Shown here: positions 1-12,230 of the stretch, piece by piece
How positions within the stretch are numbered: the stretch's first letter is position 1
Layout: each line of letters begins with the position of its first letter
From: Hydractinia symbiolongicarpus
Taxonomy: Eukaryota > Cnidaria > Hydrozoa > Anthoathecata > Hydractiniidae
Direction of reading: 5' to 3'
NCBI RefSeq assembly: GCF_029227915.1
Contig: NC_079885.1
Span: 22,197,001-22,261,000 of the forward strand
DNA length: 64,000 nt
Notes under the pieces: generated by a model
Seen by the model: only the letters and a program-made list of their open reading frames with translations
Told to the model about the DNA's origin: nothing
Databases searched by the model: none
Made by a program: the position numbers and the translations under genes

Positions 1-2213
1 TGGATATTATTCAACTGGTATAAAAAACAAACAACACTTGATAAACAAAAAAATTACATTACTTAAAAAAAATGCTAAAAGTGATCAAAAGTGTAAAAAA
101 AATGCTAAAAGTGATCCGCCAGATGTTTGGCAAATTAACTCCTGTGGGATGACTGTATTTCCTCCACTTTGGTTAGTAACTGCTTTTTCTAGGAAATATG
201 TTTTTGTCAAGCGTAAGTTAAGAAGTAACATAATATATAAAAGACAGAAAAAAGTCCATCAGTTAAACTGTAGTCGTCATAATAGTCATGATTAATCCCA
301 TGAGCCAATTCAAGTCAAAAATGGCGAAAAAAGGATTTTTGACCTAATATTTTATCTTAACATTATTTTCTGCGTTCCAGCAGTTTTGAAAAATTAACTT
401 TTTATGAAAACGATGTGATCAGAGGCTGTGTACATGGTAAAAGCAACTGAGCTTGTCATTATGTTTAAAGGCCAAATGTTTATTGAAATTTAACCAATGA
501 TATTGTCATATCCTACCTCCTGGTTTACGTTAGCTTTATGCTCTGCATAATACACCAATGTAACACTATTAACAATCTTAGCTTTTCAAAGATATCAGAA
601 TTAAGACCTCAATGCTGCGAGTATTGTACCATTATAACTCCTGTATACTCGCAGCTACCATTTTGGCTTACAGATGGAAAATCTAAGACATAATGGTGCA
701 CTTTATATCAAGGATTGCATGGCCAGAATTGTTACTGCTACAATTTTCTTATGTTAAGGCACCTGTCTTACTTTTAATTACGCTTAATTAAGTTTACGTT
801 TTAAAGGAAATCAGTACTTCTTAATTTGATTTGATATAGCTAGACAAAACAAGATGTATGATATATGTAAACAACCTTGCGAATAAAGTTTCCAAAAAAC
901 TGTCTATCAGATTGTGATTTCTGTTATAAAGTTAGACACAACATATTTTGCTATTCAGATTGCAATAATATTTGTTACACGCTATGCAGTTATTTTTTAA
1001 AACTGATTTGAAAGATCTTCTTGAACGGAAAATTCCTCAAAATTTCAATTTTCAATGGGTCAGTCTCGGGTAAACTGACTGACAGGAAGAAGAGAGACCA
1101 CAAGTCCCAACTAAAATTTGCGATATTCAGTGATTCAGCTAGACCCCCCCCCCAAAAAAAAGAATATACAAGTAAATCTTAATTGCTTGAAAAAGGAAAT
1201 AGCTGTTGTTAAAAAAAGTATATTACTAGAAACTGTCACAAACAGCAAACTTCGTTAAAAAAAATCCTGTGCATTTGTGGTGCAGAGACAAATAACAAGA
1301 ACGGAATCGGAAAATTACGTTCTTTCGGAGTGTTTCGGAAATCATATTTGTCTATGTTGGTGTGTCATTAGCGTAGCGAAAAGAATTCCGTTCTCGTCAT
1401 TATTTACAACATAACTTGCGTTTTACTTACATTTTAACCAAATTTTGATGTATTTAATAAATGGTGGAGCGTCTTTGGCAGACTACTTTCCAGGCATTTG
1501 GGGAGACCTTAATTCTGCCTATATTCACTGCTGTAAACTTTGGTGGAAACAACTTTAGCTTTACTTTACCAGTTAGTTAGATAAAGCTTTTGAACCCCTA
1601 TCTTATCTTTTTAAAAAATAAAATTTATAACAGCAAAAAAAAAGTAAAAATAGTTACCAGGATGAGATTCGAACACTTGACTGCTCCCGTTTCGGTGTTC
1701 AGAGAGGCAAAAAATTCCATTCTTGTGGGACACATTTGCGTTTTAATACAAGCTCATGAGCTTGTAATAAGCATGTTCAGCAAAAAAATATTGTGGATCA
1801 CTTTGACCCCAAGCATCTTGCGAACTAGAGCTCCATAATAAAAAGATTTAAGTAATTTGTATTCATATTTTGAACAACAGCAGTCCAGCTTGTTATCTGT
1901 TGTTAATTTGTGTGGGAAAAAAATCAATATTAACGTGTAGTAACAAAATAAAAATGGCTACAAAACTAAATACCCAATGAGAGGATACTGTTGCGTTGCT
2001 AGAAGGACACTTTTATTATCCACCTATTAAGTCTGGGAAGCCTTGGAAAATGTTCATATCCTGGAAAGTCTAAAAAGATTTTCTCTTGTGTGTTTCAACA
2101 TTCTCTTTCTATGTGTTGTTCAAATTTCACTTGAAGGATTTTTAAATACCAAGTAAAAAATCTTATGTCATTTGAAAAATGTATTTTTATTATCTTAGCT
2201 TTTATTATCTTAG
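1..2213. other. Non-coding stretch before first IRF exon
   Basis: No convincing exon is visible. An IRF DNA-binding domain with its spaced tryptophans would be expected upstream of the association domain, and I do not find it here. The stretch holds short AT-rich sequence, a C-run followed by an A-run near 1145-1160, an imperfect inverted repeat around 1288-1408, and a tRNA-like relic listed separately. Confidence 0.6.
1652..1835 (-). repeat. tRNA-like SINE relic (weak)
   Basis: Read on the minus strand, the block ends with GTTCGAATC, which fits the RNA polymerase III B-box pattern GWTCRANNC, followed by a tRNA-like 3' end. An A-box-like segment (TGGAGCTCTAGTTCGCAAG) lies about 150 bases upstream, too far away for a working tRNA. 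A degenerate tRNA-derived SINE is the simplest reading; chance similarity is possible. Confidence 0.25.
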
Positions 2214-2219
2214 CTTCAG

Positions 2220-5048
2220 GATGATGAGGATGCTAATCACCTTCTAGATGATGGATTGGTACTACGTAAGATTTTTTATTCATCGTATTTGTTGTTGGAA
2301 TATATATTATACAAAAATTCCCCTACTGTGATTAAAGGGAAAGTTCAAAGCTCTGTTGTACTTAACATAAAAATATGTTCCAAATCTACTTATTTCTGAC
2401 ACTTCTACTATATTTTTAAACAAAATAAGCCTGTTGCATTTGTTCGGTTGTACGAAAGTCAATATTTTTTTGTTGAAATATTAATAGTCCATTTTTGTGT
2501 GGCATAATATAATTTGTGACAAAGCTTTAAGCTTATTGTGTAGTTCAAGACAATAATTTTTAAGCTACAGTTCTTTCACATGTAATATTTTTCTTCTTGT
2601 TTACATTTCTGCAGTGTTTTGAGTTATAGTAAGTTCTTCAAAAAAATTGTAGCAGACATAAGCATGATAACACCACATTTTTTTGGCAGGGGAAGTGAGA
2701 GAGAGTGCTTTCGTTTTGAATCAGCTAACTTTAGAAGTTGTTACAAACTGAGCATTTTTCAACTTCACACTGAAATATTGTTGTTATAAATTTGCACATC
2801 TTAGTCATGTCTGGAACGCATGTGTTGACATAGAGGGTACACTTTAACCAGTAGAGCTTCAAACCTATATAGTAACCTGAGAAATGATATGTGATAGTCA
2901 TAGAAATTTACTTATACAAATGTAATACCTACATTTCAATCAAAAATTGCTGCTAAATTCCTATACTTTGTACTAGAAATGCATGACAATGGCAAATGTA
3001 GGATGAATAAAATTTTAACTTTCTGTAATATAAATTAGTGGATTTCTGATTAAGCAAAATTTAGTTGCACTAAACATACAGACCAACTAGTAAAAGCAGC
3101 AACAAAGATTTTAAAAATAATTTTAATAAGAATGAGGCTTTGACTATACTACAGCCTTATTGATTTGTCACTAATTATACTACGCAATGTTGTACGGCAT
3201 GTACAAGCACAGGCCATTTTCGGATGTCAAAAAAAGGAAGATACTACTTTAAATTGCTGTTTTATAACCAGTCTGAATTGGCAAAAAAATTATTGCAGCG
3301 TTAACCAGCAAACCTTGCGCCTAAGACATGCATGGTGAAAAACATGGCATTAATATTTGGTAAAATGGAGGATAAATAAGTTGATTAATTATTATTCTTG
3401 AATACAGTCAAAAAATATGAATTATTGTGTTGTTAGGATATTTGTTATTAATATGGTTTATAAAATTAACATATGTTTGTCTAAATTAAAATTGACAATA
3501 AAACAAGTTGTGACTAGAAATCTTACTATTCTTGTTGTCATTATATTGTTATTTAGCTAACATAGAGGATATTGAAAATATGGATCTTGTTAATGTAAGT
3601 GCTGCACAGTTTATTTATCGACACCAACACATCATGTTGTTTTGTAAATTCTATTTTTTCCAAGTTATAGAGGTTTTATGTAGTTTGACATTGTCTTTAC
3701 TTAAATTAAATTCAAAAGGGAGATTGGTTCTCTTTTTGTTTCAATATAATAAATTTAGATGCAGCCTTTCACAACAATTTTTTAAAAAAATAAGAATTAC
3801 TCTAAGCTGAAGCCAAAATCAATTTAGACAATACTGGATGGAGATGCACATATGAGATATAATAGCGCTGGAGCTACACTTCTACAACAACAGCAAATGC
3901 ACCACCATCAGCCGCACCTGCAGCATAATGGAGTTCCAGTATCTCAGGCTTCCAGCCAGGGAAAGCAGCGTCAGCTAACAGGTACTTTTAAATATATTGT
4001 AAAGAATTTAACATTTTTGTCCTAAATCACACTTTTCTAGAGGTACTAAGGATTTTATAATCCTACTATAGGATTATTTGCACATTGATTGTAAAATATT
4101 AGAAATTAGTTTCTTTTAAAGTTCATAAATAAATATTTTTTAATGTGAAAAGTAAAACGATAACTAAAAATATTGCTTTTCATACTCCAAAAAGATACAA
4201 TTTTTTTATGCTCCCATACCTTGCATCGTTTTTTTATTTAGAGTGAGATTATTGTTGAAAACTTAGTACCAACTTTATTATTTTGGTAAAAAAGGTTTTT
4301 TTTCAGGAACTGACCCCGAATTTTGTTGTTTGTAGTTTAGAGTTTTCAAGTTAATAAAGTTTTTGTATTTGTACTAGCGTCTGCGCTTCTTATCAAACTG
4401 TTTTATAAAGACCAAGAAGTTGGGGAGAAAATTGTGGACAATCCAAGAGGTCTTCGAATTGCATTTAATCCTCCTCCACCATTGCCAGAAGATGTGGTAA
4501 AGGAGGATACAACAGAAGTAGTCAGCCACATTTTTGGCCCTTTCCAAGCAGAGCAGATCTATTTTCCCCCAACACCAGATGGTAGCGCGATGCAGATACT
4601 TGAATGTATAAGAAGAGGGCTTGTCTTACAGGCTCGAAATGGTGAGGTCTTAGCCACAAGACTATGCCGGGCAAAAGTATTTTACTCAGATTCTATGTTT
4701 CCCTCAAAAGAAGTGGAAGTTTTACCCCGTGAACATACAACTGTCATCTTTGATTATAATCGGTTTTTACAAGACCTAAGAGCATACATGCTTGGACAAG
4801 GTGCAAAGCCAACATGCGAGCGTTTTTTTTCATTTGGGCAAAGATGGTCACAAGAGGAGCCTCTGCGTAAAAATTATATTTATGTTAGTGTTACACATTC
4901 AATGGCGCAAAAACAACTTGACCAGTTTAACAATCGACCAGATGCACAGATTTTAATCTCGGACCCAAATATGTTGGACATAATTGCAAAACAAATAGAA
5001 GATTTAAGTATGTCAAATTCAGGAAAGATGGCTCCAAATATTATGTAA
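2220..5048 (+). CDS. IRF-family transcription factor, C-terminal exons (partial)
   Basis: Four exons join in frame: about 2220-2265 (or from 2214), 3557-3594, 3828-3981 and 4378-5048 (stop). All have GT-AG borders and matching phases. The first three encode an acidic then Gln/His-rich linker. The last encodes 222 residues matching the IRF association domain: an opening LLIKLFYKDQEVGEKIV strand followed by NPRGLRI, then RRGLVLQARNGEVLATRLC, then LPREHTTVIFDYNRFLQDL, then FSFGQRW and the YIYVSV strand. In known IRFs this domain mediates dimerisation and partner binding and controls nuclear activity. The N-terminal tryptophan-repeat DNA-binding domain must lie beyond the left edge or be absent; I cannot tell which. 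The long final exon starts inside the domain. An AATAAA lies at 5091-5096, just after the stop. Which vertebrate IRF it resembles most cannot be judged by eye. Family assignment is firm, exact 5' structure less so. Confidence 0.88.
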
Positions 5049-5090
5049 ATATGCTATTGAGAAATGGCTAAACTATTTTTATTAGAAATC

Positions 5091-5096
5091 AATAAA
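5091..5096 (+). promoter_or_regulatory. Polyadenylation signal of IRF gene
   Basis: A canonical AATAAA lies 43 bases after the IRF stop codon, giving a very short 3' UTR if used. Other AATAAA-like strings further on cannot be excluded. Confidence 0.55.
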
Positions 5097-8000
5097 AACG
5101 GTCACATGATTTCTCTCTGCTATAAAGATTTAACAATCATATTTATATACACAGAGATTCAACTGAAGGACTATTTAGAACTCTGTTTTTGTGTTTAGTG
5201 ACTTAAGTTTTTATTTTAATTTAGTTATTGCCTAAAATGATTTCCCAAATTTACGATTTAGTGCAGATATATGATAAAAAGACAAGGCATTACAAAACTT
5301 GTTAGCTTCCACATTTTTTTCTTCTTTAAAATGATGATAGGATATATTTTTTTAAATTTAAAAGTTAAGGCTTTGTTTGAACCTTTTATTTCACTTTTTT
5401 ATTTTATTTTTTTAAATTTTAAATCTAATTTTATAGTCTAATGCGTGTTTTAATTACATGGAAAGATTTACAACATCTTAGCATGGTTGTTTGTGATCCC
5501 GTTGGCCTTCCAAAACTTGTGCTATAATATATCCCCATAAAGTCTGTGTGCTATCATAGATAATATTACTCTTTGTAAACATGTCTTTACATTTATTTTG
5601 TTGAAGTTGAAACATGACTCTTCTTATGACGTAGTAATGTTATTTTTAAGATGTCCAAGAAGTAAAAGTTGCAACAACTTTACGTGTTGCTATTTTATAA
5701 AGTCAAACTCAACTTACCTATGCTGGTATTGTAATATTTTTTTTTTTTGTAATTTGTTGTGAGATTTTTTTTTATGTTTTAATCACTGTGTCAGATAAAA
5801 TATATTTTTTTTATTTCGTAATGCACGTAAATATTTTTTAAATTCTTTTTTGTTAGTCTTAATTTTTCCTTATTATACACAAATAACACCAACATTTTAT
5901 TTTCTATAGATCTACTTTGTTTATATTAAAAAGAAGAGGTTCCAAAATGTTTTGTTTATTGCAGAAAACAAATTACTTAACCACTGCACCTAAAACATTT
6001 AAGTGGTAGAAATATAATGTGAAAAAAACTATCATGTAATTAGACGGGTAGCGCATATCATTGTAAACAGTGTGTTGAAGAAATGTTGAACAATTTTTTA
6101 AATGTGTTTGTTTTGAATTAAAATTTCAATTCTTTTTCAAGACATCTCTAGTCTTCCTTACTGCAAAATGGTTTGTCACTGCAATCTGTAAAAGTCTTCA
6201 GAGAGGACAGCGTTAGATTTACGTATTGGTTTACTATTTTGGTATTATACTGTGTGTTTTCTTTTTTTTATTGGAAAGGGGGAATATTTTGCAAAGCTGT
6301 TGTTATCTTTGTGAAAAACAAATCAAGGTATTACAGGATCTTCATAATTTTTTTCATTCGGTATTAAAAAATATCTATAATTTTTTCTACTAGATTGTAC
6401 AAATATTCCGTAAAATAATTATGATTTAATACGTCATTGTAATCTGACACGATGCACTGTATGAATTAATTTTTACATTTTATTTATCATGTTGTATTTC
6501 TTCAAGGACTATATTATGTTTGTGCACTTTCACTGTTGCAAACTGCCTTTTGAATTAGCAGTCAAGTAGTTATTATTCAAAAATGTATTTAGTAACTTCT
6601 GAAGATGATTTTAAGTCACAAAGTTTGGATTAAAACAGGTCATGTTGTGTTAAATGAACAATTTCTATAGTTTTAAGCTTATTTCTACACATTTGATTTT
6701 CACTGCTTATATATGGTTGCACGAGTTTATTATTCAACAATTCTTTTAGAGAATGGATAATAATAATAAACATTACAAATTGGTACCATAATTGAGCCAG
6801 CTCATGCAGCACAACCCACATCTACTTTGGTCTTACATCTTGGTACTTACCTTTATCCTAAAGCTATCTGCAGATTAGGTAAGGTGTTTTATTAAAAAAG
6901 AAATTACTCAGCGCATATCCTTCCTGTCAGTGGGTACTAATTTTAATTATTCTAACCAATATTTTGTATGGAAACATTTTTTTTTAACTTTCACAGCCTC
7001 TAATTCGCATCAGACTCAGCATTTGCCGATACCAGTGCAAATATGTTAACAAGCAAATAATATATTTATATATTTATTCAATATATTTATGCAGAGACAA
7101 AAAGATTTGGAATATAAAGGCTATTTCCTGTGATTTTTTAACAATGTCATTTTACATACTTCTGGATTGTGCCTGATAAATCGAGTAAAAAAAGGGCTAA
7201 AAGTGATGCCAAGGAAGAAAATAATCATGAAAAGCTCATTAACAAATACAAACTAAATATTTTAATCCTTTGGCATTTGAAGTCAGAGTTCTATTGCCTT
7301 AAAATTTTTTCACCAAACCATTCTCCATAATAGTGCCAATCATGCTTTTGCCTAGTATAAAAAAGGAATTTTATATTTTTGGCAGTGCTTATGACAATTT
7401 CTACATTCTTCATAAATTAGTTGTATTCATTTATGTTAACCATGTTTGTACCCATAATTAAACAGAGTTTTCATTGGGGTATTATCTGTGATACGGGGTA
7501 TTATATGCAGTTGCAGCATTACCATATCAAGCAAACATTTTATGTATTTTATTTTTAAACATTTTATGTATGGAACAATACGTGATTGTGAACTTCTGAG
7601 GTTAAAGTTAACTACTCCTTAAAAATGTAAAGATGTGATATTTATTTTTAGTCACAACATTTTGGTAAAAAAACACAACAATAAAACTTTTCATTTAAAA
7701 TTCAAAGCAACTGTTTTTGAATTTAAAAGATCACATAGGCAAACTCACTATACCTCAACAACCTTTCACTTTATAGCCACATATTTCTAGCATTCTGACT
7801 TTATATAAAGCCTTGTTCTTAGTTTTATTTGTCAAATGCGACTTTTATGTTTCAAATACTCTCTAAATTAAAAACAAGGAAGTAAAGTTTTTTTTTAATT
7901 GCAAAAAAAAAACCACAAGGTGCTTCATTCGTCTTCTCATCTTCGAAATCGTTAACACAAAAGTCCCTATTATTATCTACATTCTGTGTATTATCTTCTT

Positions 8001-9899
8001 GTTGAAAGAGCATACCTTATGACGCGCATCCCCTTAATTCGTGACATTTTCACACACTACGGGTTGTAGGACTGAATGTATTGCATATCTTTCAGAATAA
8101 AAGCTTTAACTTCATAAAAGTATAACTTTGCATGGATTATTGGCGCTACTTCATTAATGTTGGATTTACGTTGGCCAACACTGACAATATTGTGATTTTT
8201 ATTGATCTTTAATTTTATAATTTCGTGGAAAGAGGTTTTACAAAATTTCTCTGTAATCGTTTTTGTTTAATTTTGCGCAATCTAATTTTCCCATACCTTC
8301 TGAAAAGAAATGTTCCACACATGTTGAATTTTCCCAAAAAAATCACTGCTTTTGCGCATTTAATTGTTGTTGTTGTTGTTCCGCGGTGAGTTAATTTCAC
8401 AACCTCGTCCCCAGGGTTCTTCTATGTTTATGATATGTTTTGGTGTATTCCCAGACATCTCAGCTGCTGATATCTGGAAATACACCAAAACATATTATAG
8501 GCCTGTTTTGACCTGACCTAAATAAAATTGATGTTTATTATTTATTATTCATTATTTGTTTCTAATTCACTTGATTCTGATTCTCACGAGCTTATAATGA
8601 ATTATTGATAATTTTAAACAACACGTAAAGAAAAAAATGTTAACTCTCGAAACAAAATTTATTGTGATGCCTGATAAAATATCTCTAGAAAGTGAAACCA
8701 GGGATCTGATTAAATATGATAGCACAGTTACGTACTCAATCTATTTTGGCTTTATGTAAATGTTTACACGTGCGTGTGTTTACTCTTAGATTAACAAACG
8801 AAAGTAACAACTTTTTATGACGATAAGAATGCATTCAATGTTTGACCCACACCATCACAACTTTAGGAGTGTGACCTACCGCACGCCAGTCATTTTACTC
8901 ACGACCAGGCCTGTCAGCTTCAGTAAGATGTTAGTAAGATGTTTTGCTTGCAACTTGCATAATGCTTTGCAATTTTCTTTTTAATTTCTAGTAAGTATTA
9001 ACTGTCAACAATTTTCATATTTACCAGAGAAAACTATTATTTATAATAAATAAAAAATATAAAATAATATGCTATAAAAAACTTTAGTTTTAAAGCATAC
9101 AACATTAAATTTTGGCATTTTCCACAATAATAATATAACCACAAGCTGTTATATAAACTGTTTTTAATGATGTTGTTGTTTAATGACGCTGATGTTGATT
9201 ATGTTGTTTAATGACGCAAAATACAAAAGCTGTGCATGCAACCACTAAAGTTTAAAATTAAGTCGGTCCATGGTTACTAGTCAGTGCTTCGCTGCAGATT
9301 TTAATGGAAATATAAGACTTGTATCTTTTTCTCCCTTTAGGATTTACTTATTTGCTATTTCAATTTTTTTGGTTCTTCTTCTTTATTATTATTAGGTTTT
9401 TTAGAATAACCCTTTAGTTACTAGTTACGTTGGAACATGCATAAATTGTTCATATTTGATCACATTTTAGAATGTATACATTTGCATGCAACTACATTTT
9501 TTGATTTTAGCTTTAGATACATGGGCAAAATTTTTATTTTTTGTTAGACTGTGGCAAAAGTTGCTAAGAACTGGCTTCGGCTTGACAAGAAGATCTCTGC
9601 TTGTGTTACTTAAAGGAACTCCTATTTTTTCCTAATAATTGTTTTGCCGATTACTTGTAAGTTATTATCAATTGCTAAAAAGTAAGGCTCTTTTATAAAA
9701 AGCAAAAGAAATAGTAAAATACATTTTGACTAGGATAAAGGGATCCACTCTTAGTAATATGTGATATCATTTTCTGACATCATCAAAAATATGTTCTGCC
9801 TAGTTTCTAGCTAAGGCACTTATTCCTCTACCACTGATACATTAAACAAATTCTTGTTTTTATAGAGTCAAGAAAATCAACGGCCAGGAAAATATTCAA
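5097..9899. other. Long non-coding stretch
   Basis: T-rich and A-rich sequence with no exon-like block on either strand and no supported gene. It contains homopolymer runs (for example near 5740-5770), a TTG/CAA microsatellite near 8360-8380, and the hairpin described separately. Confidence 0.55.
8433..8495. repeat. Inverted repeat (hairpin, arms about 27 nt)
   Basis: The left arm begins ATATGTTTTGGTGTATT and the right arm is its reverse complement apart from two mismatches. The two arms are separated by about 10 bases. It may be the core of a tiny foldback element or a hairpin-forming terminator-like structure. No target-site duplication is obvious and no gene is adjacent. Confidence 0.7.
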
Positions 9900-9904
9900 T
9901 TCTC

Positions 9905-10640
9905 GTGTCAAATGCTTACTGTGTGTCTCAGCCAAAGTTGGTGGTGGTATACAAATTGCTGTGTATTTTTCCATTGGTTTGCGACTTGTTTATGCATATC
10001 TTACATATGTTTTTTATATTTTATGTTATTAACTTTCCATTGTTGGGACAGTATGTATTTTTCATTATGTTTAGCTATTACAACAGCTGCAGATTCAGCA
10101 CTTATTATCACTACCATTACTACAATTTTAATGATTAAAACTGCATTTATGACAGAAATGCTGGTCATCTTCGTTGCTTTGGTACTATGCTGTTATGTTC
10201 TCAGAAGGTTGTAGCAGGTTGTGCAAATGCAAAACCAGAAGGTATTTGGTTGTGCACATGCATCCTCAACAGATGCTTTTGTTGATTTTGTTATTACAAT
10301 GTTTTGTTGACAGATGGTTGTAAAAGGGTGTGCAAATGCAACCCCAACAAGTGTTTTTTTATTAGGGTACTAGGTTTCGTTGTCAATCAGATGTGCCAAC
10401 AAGATGATTATAGAAGGTTGTGTAATGCAACCCAAACAAGTGTTTTTGTTGGTCTTGTTACTACGTTGTTTTGTTGTAAGATGGTTGCAGAAGAGTGTGC
10501 AAATGCAACTCTAAAAGGTGTTTTGTTGGCAGATGGTTGTAGGTTTTGAAAATGCATCCTCAGCAGGTGTTTTATTGCTATTGTTGCCACATTGTTTTGT
10601 TGTGAATCAGTTGTGCCAGATTTTACAAATGCAACTTAAG
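9905..10640 (+). pseudogene. psi-J: relic of array gene with expanded tail repeat
   Basis: An exon-3 relic begins after a TTTAG acceptor near 10072 and reads YYNSCRFSTYYHYHYYN, the Tyr-rich loop with its first Cys. A stop codon follows, then a block reading NCIYDRNAG in the same frame, close to SCFDDRNAG in copy A. TM4 is mostly deleted. Just upstream (about 9925-9990) a shortened exon-2 relic reads KVGGGI...VYFSIGLR, matching the two ends of the 259-nt exon with the middle missing. After exon 3 come about seven degenerate repeats (10222-10640) of a phrase that translates as VVQMQPQQV, resembling the exon-4 tails. Stops and deletions mean it cannot make the protein. The exon-3 match is good, the exon-2 match moderate. 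Confidence 0.65.
10222..10640 (+). repeat. Degenerate tandem repeat resembling array-gene tail
   Basis: The phrase GTGCAAATGCAACCC, followed by CAACAAGTGTTTTTGTT-like sequence, recurs near 10222, 10252, 10329, 10419, 10495, 10545 and 10625, mostly 75-90 bases apart. Read as codons it gives Q-M-Q-P-Q-Q-V. This is close to tails of copies A, C and D (VVMQPQQP, MVMQPGYPQQQM). It probably arose by amplification of a tail segment in psi-J. Confidence 0.55.
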
Positions 10641-11459
10641 CAGGTTTTTTATTTCACATTGTACAATGTATTTAGAACAGCTTTTGCACCTAATTAAGTC
10701 AGCGACCCTAAATCCATTTTAGTGCTTTTTTTCATGCAAATATTGTTATAAATATTGTTATAGTTATGTGTTTTATATCTGGGCCAAGAAAAACTAAAAA
10801 ACAAAAACCTCTTATCTGCTTTCGAAATGGCTATAGCGCCATTCTCATGTGACATACGTGACACAAAAAGGGGCATACAAGCCTTATAACAGCTTAATCC
10901 ACCAGCATATCCTCGTAAACATCGATATTGTTATGTCAGAACATAGTTGCAAGATTTTGGGCAATTATTTAAAGAAGTTATTCCTATATTTTTCTTGGTT
11001 AGTAATGGCCAGCTTAGGAGAGGAAAAAATGGAGTATATTGGCAAAGCTAAATTAACCCCTTTTAGTGATAATTTATCCAGTAAAATATGATTTGAAATA
11101 TAATATGACTTCAGTTTGGAATGAGTAGTTGCCTATATACATATATATTACGAAAATGAGAGTTTAAGGCAACCTTTTGTGACGTACATGACAAGAAATG
11201 TGTTGGTGTTATGATAAATCAACCAGGCAAATATCCCATTGGTAAACTATAATAGCTTTGAAGTCCTGATTGGAGGTGTTTTATCCTTTTTTTGAGTATT
11301 AATTGCCAACTGGAAAGAGAAAATATGCAATGGCATACTCCTGTGAGTATCAAAATGAAAGTCAAAGTACTCTCTGGTCTATAACCTCGATTAACCTCTT
11401 TACCATTGCACGATTTGTCAACCAGAATGTTGAATTTTGAATGCAACCTCTTTGTGCTG
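10641..11459. other. No gene seen
   Basis: AT-rich sequence. Short open frames here have no recognisable domain and no exon-like borders that join to a neighbour. Confidence 0.5.
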
Positions 11460-11466
11460 GATAATT

Positions 11467-12230
11467 ACATGAAGGAGAAAAATGCAAGAAGAACAGAACA
11501 TTATCGATGATATGCCAAGTAGAGAGTTCAAAAACAAGTATATGATGAAACTAATACAAACTCTTGGAAAACGTAATTCTATTAAAGAGTTTTGGTTATT
11601 GGCTTAGGCAAAGGAGTTGTAGATGGATTTGGTTGGGAAGTGAAGAGTCTGGTACAACAAAAAGATCTTACCACAACAAAATATGTTGCTGTTCTATGTG
11701 CTTCTGATTTTGCCAAATTTGTAAAATAGTGTGAAGCCTAGTATAATTGTCCATTTTTACTTAACTCATTCGAAGATATATAAGGTCAGGCCAAAGAAGT
11801 TTAAGACATATTCACAACTCACAAGGCAGTGTTAAAAAATGGGAAACTGACCATTTATTCCAATGCGAAGCCGAACGAAGCAATCAATGTCGTGTATGAG
11901 CATCAATCTCAACAAGCAAAAAGCATAAAAGAACCAGTCACTAACAAAAGGTTAGGGATTTTTTCAAAGCGATAAATGGAGGCCTGAGGGCTTTTATGCA
12001 GTTGTTATTGCAGAAAGTTATGATGATGAAATTGAAATCAACTATTTTCGAAAAAGTGAAAAGAGCTTTGCCATTGAGAAAAAAGATTTTGACCGTTGTA
12101 TGCAATGGCACTACCTACCCAATTTCCCTTAAACAGCATAGCTTGACCCGTAGCTGTGATAAGCCATTGCTAAATATTCTTGTGATGTGCACTGAACTAC
12201 GGGCCTAGTAATTGAAAAGCTAGGCTAAAC
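11467..12230 (+). mobile_element. Decayed transposon-derived coding remnant
   Basis: Broken + strand coding sequence. One block reads KGVVDGFGWEVKSLVQQK and runs on to a CASDFAKF segment. It resembles the (G)KGxxDGxGGxVK motif found in many animal transposon-derived proteins. A later block (about 11950-12095) reads GDFFKAINGG, then FYAVVIAESYDDEIEINYF, similar to the small beta-rich C-terminal module of the same proteins. Several stops and frame changes separate the blocks, so it is dead. The class is not certain; the assignment rests on remembered motifs only. Confidence 0.4.

Noticed and set aside
1288-1408. Imperfect inverted repeat AAATAAC...GAACGGAAT
   Set aside because: The match is short and gapped with no target duplication, too weak to call an element.
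1461-1580. Short frame starting MVERLWQTTFQAFGETL as an IRF upstream exon
   Set aside because: It does not match the IRF DNA-binding domain and has no donor in a phase that joins the exon at 2220.
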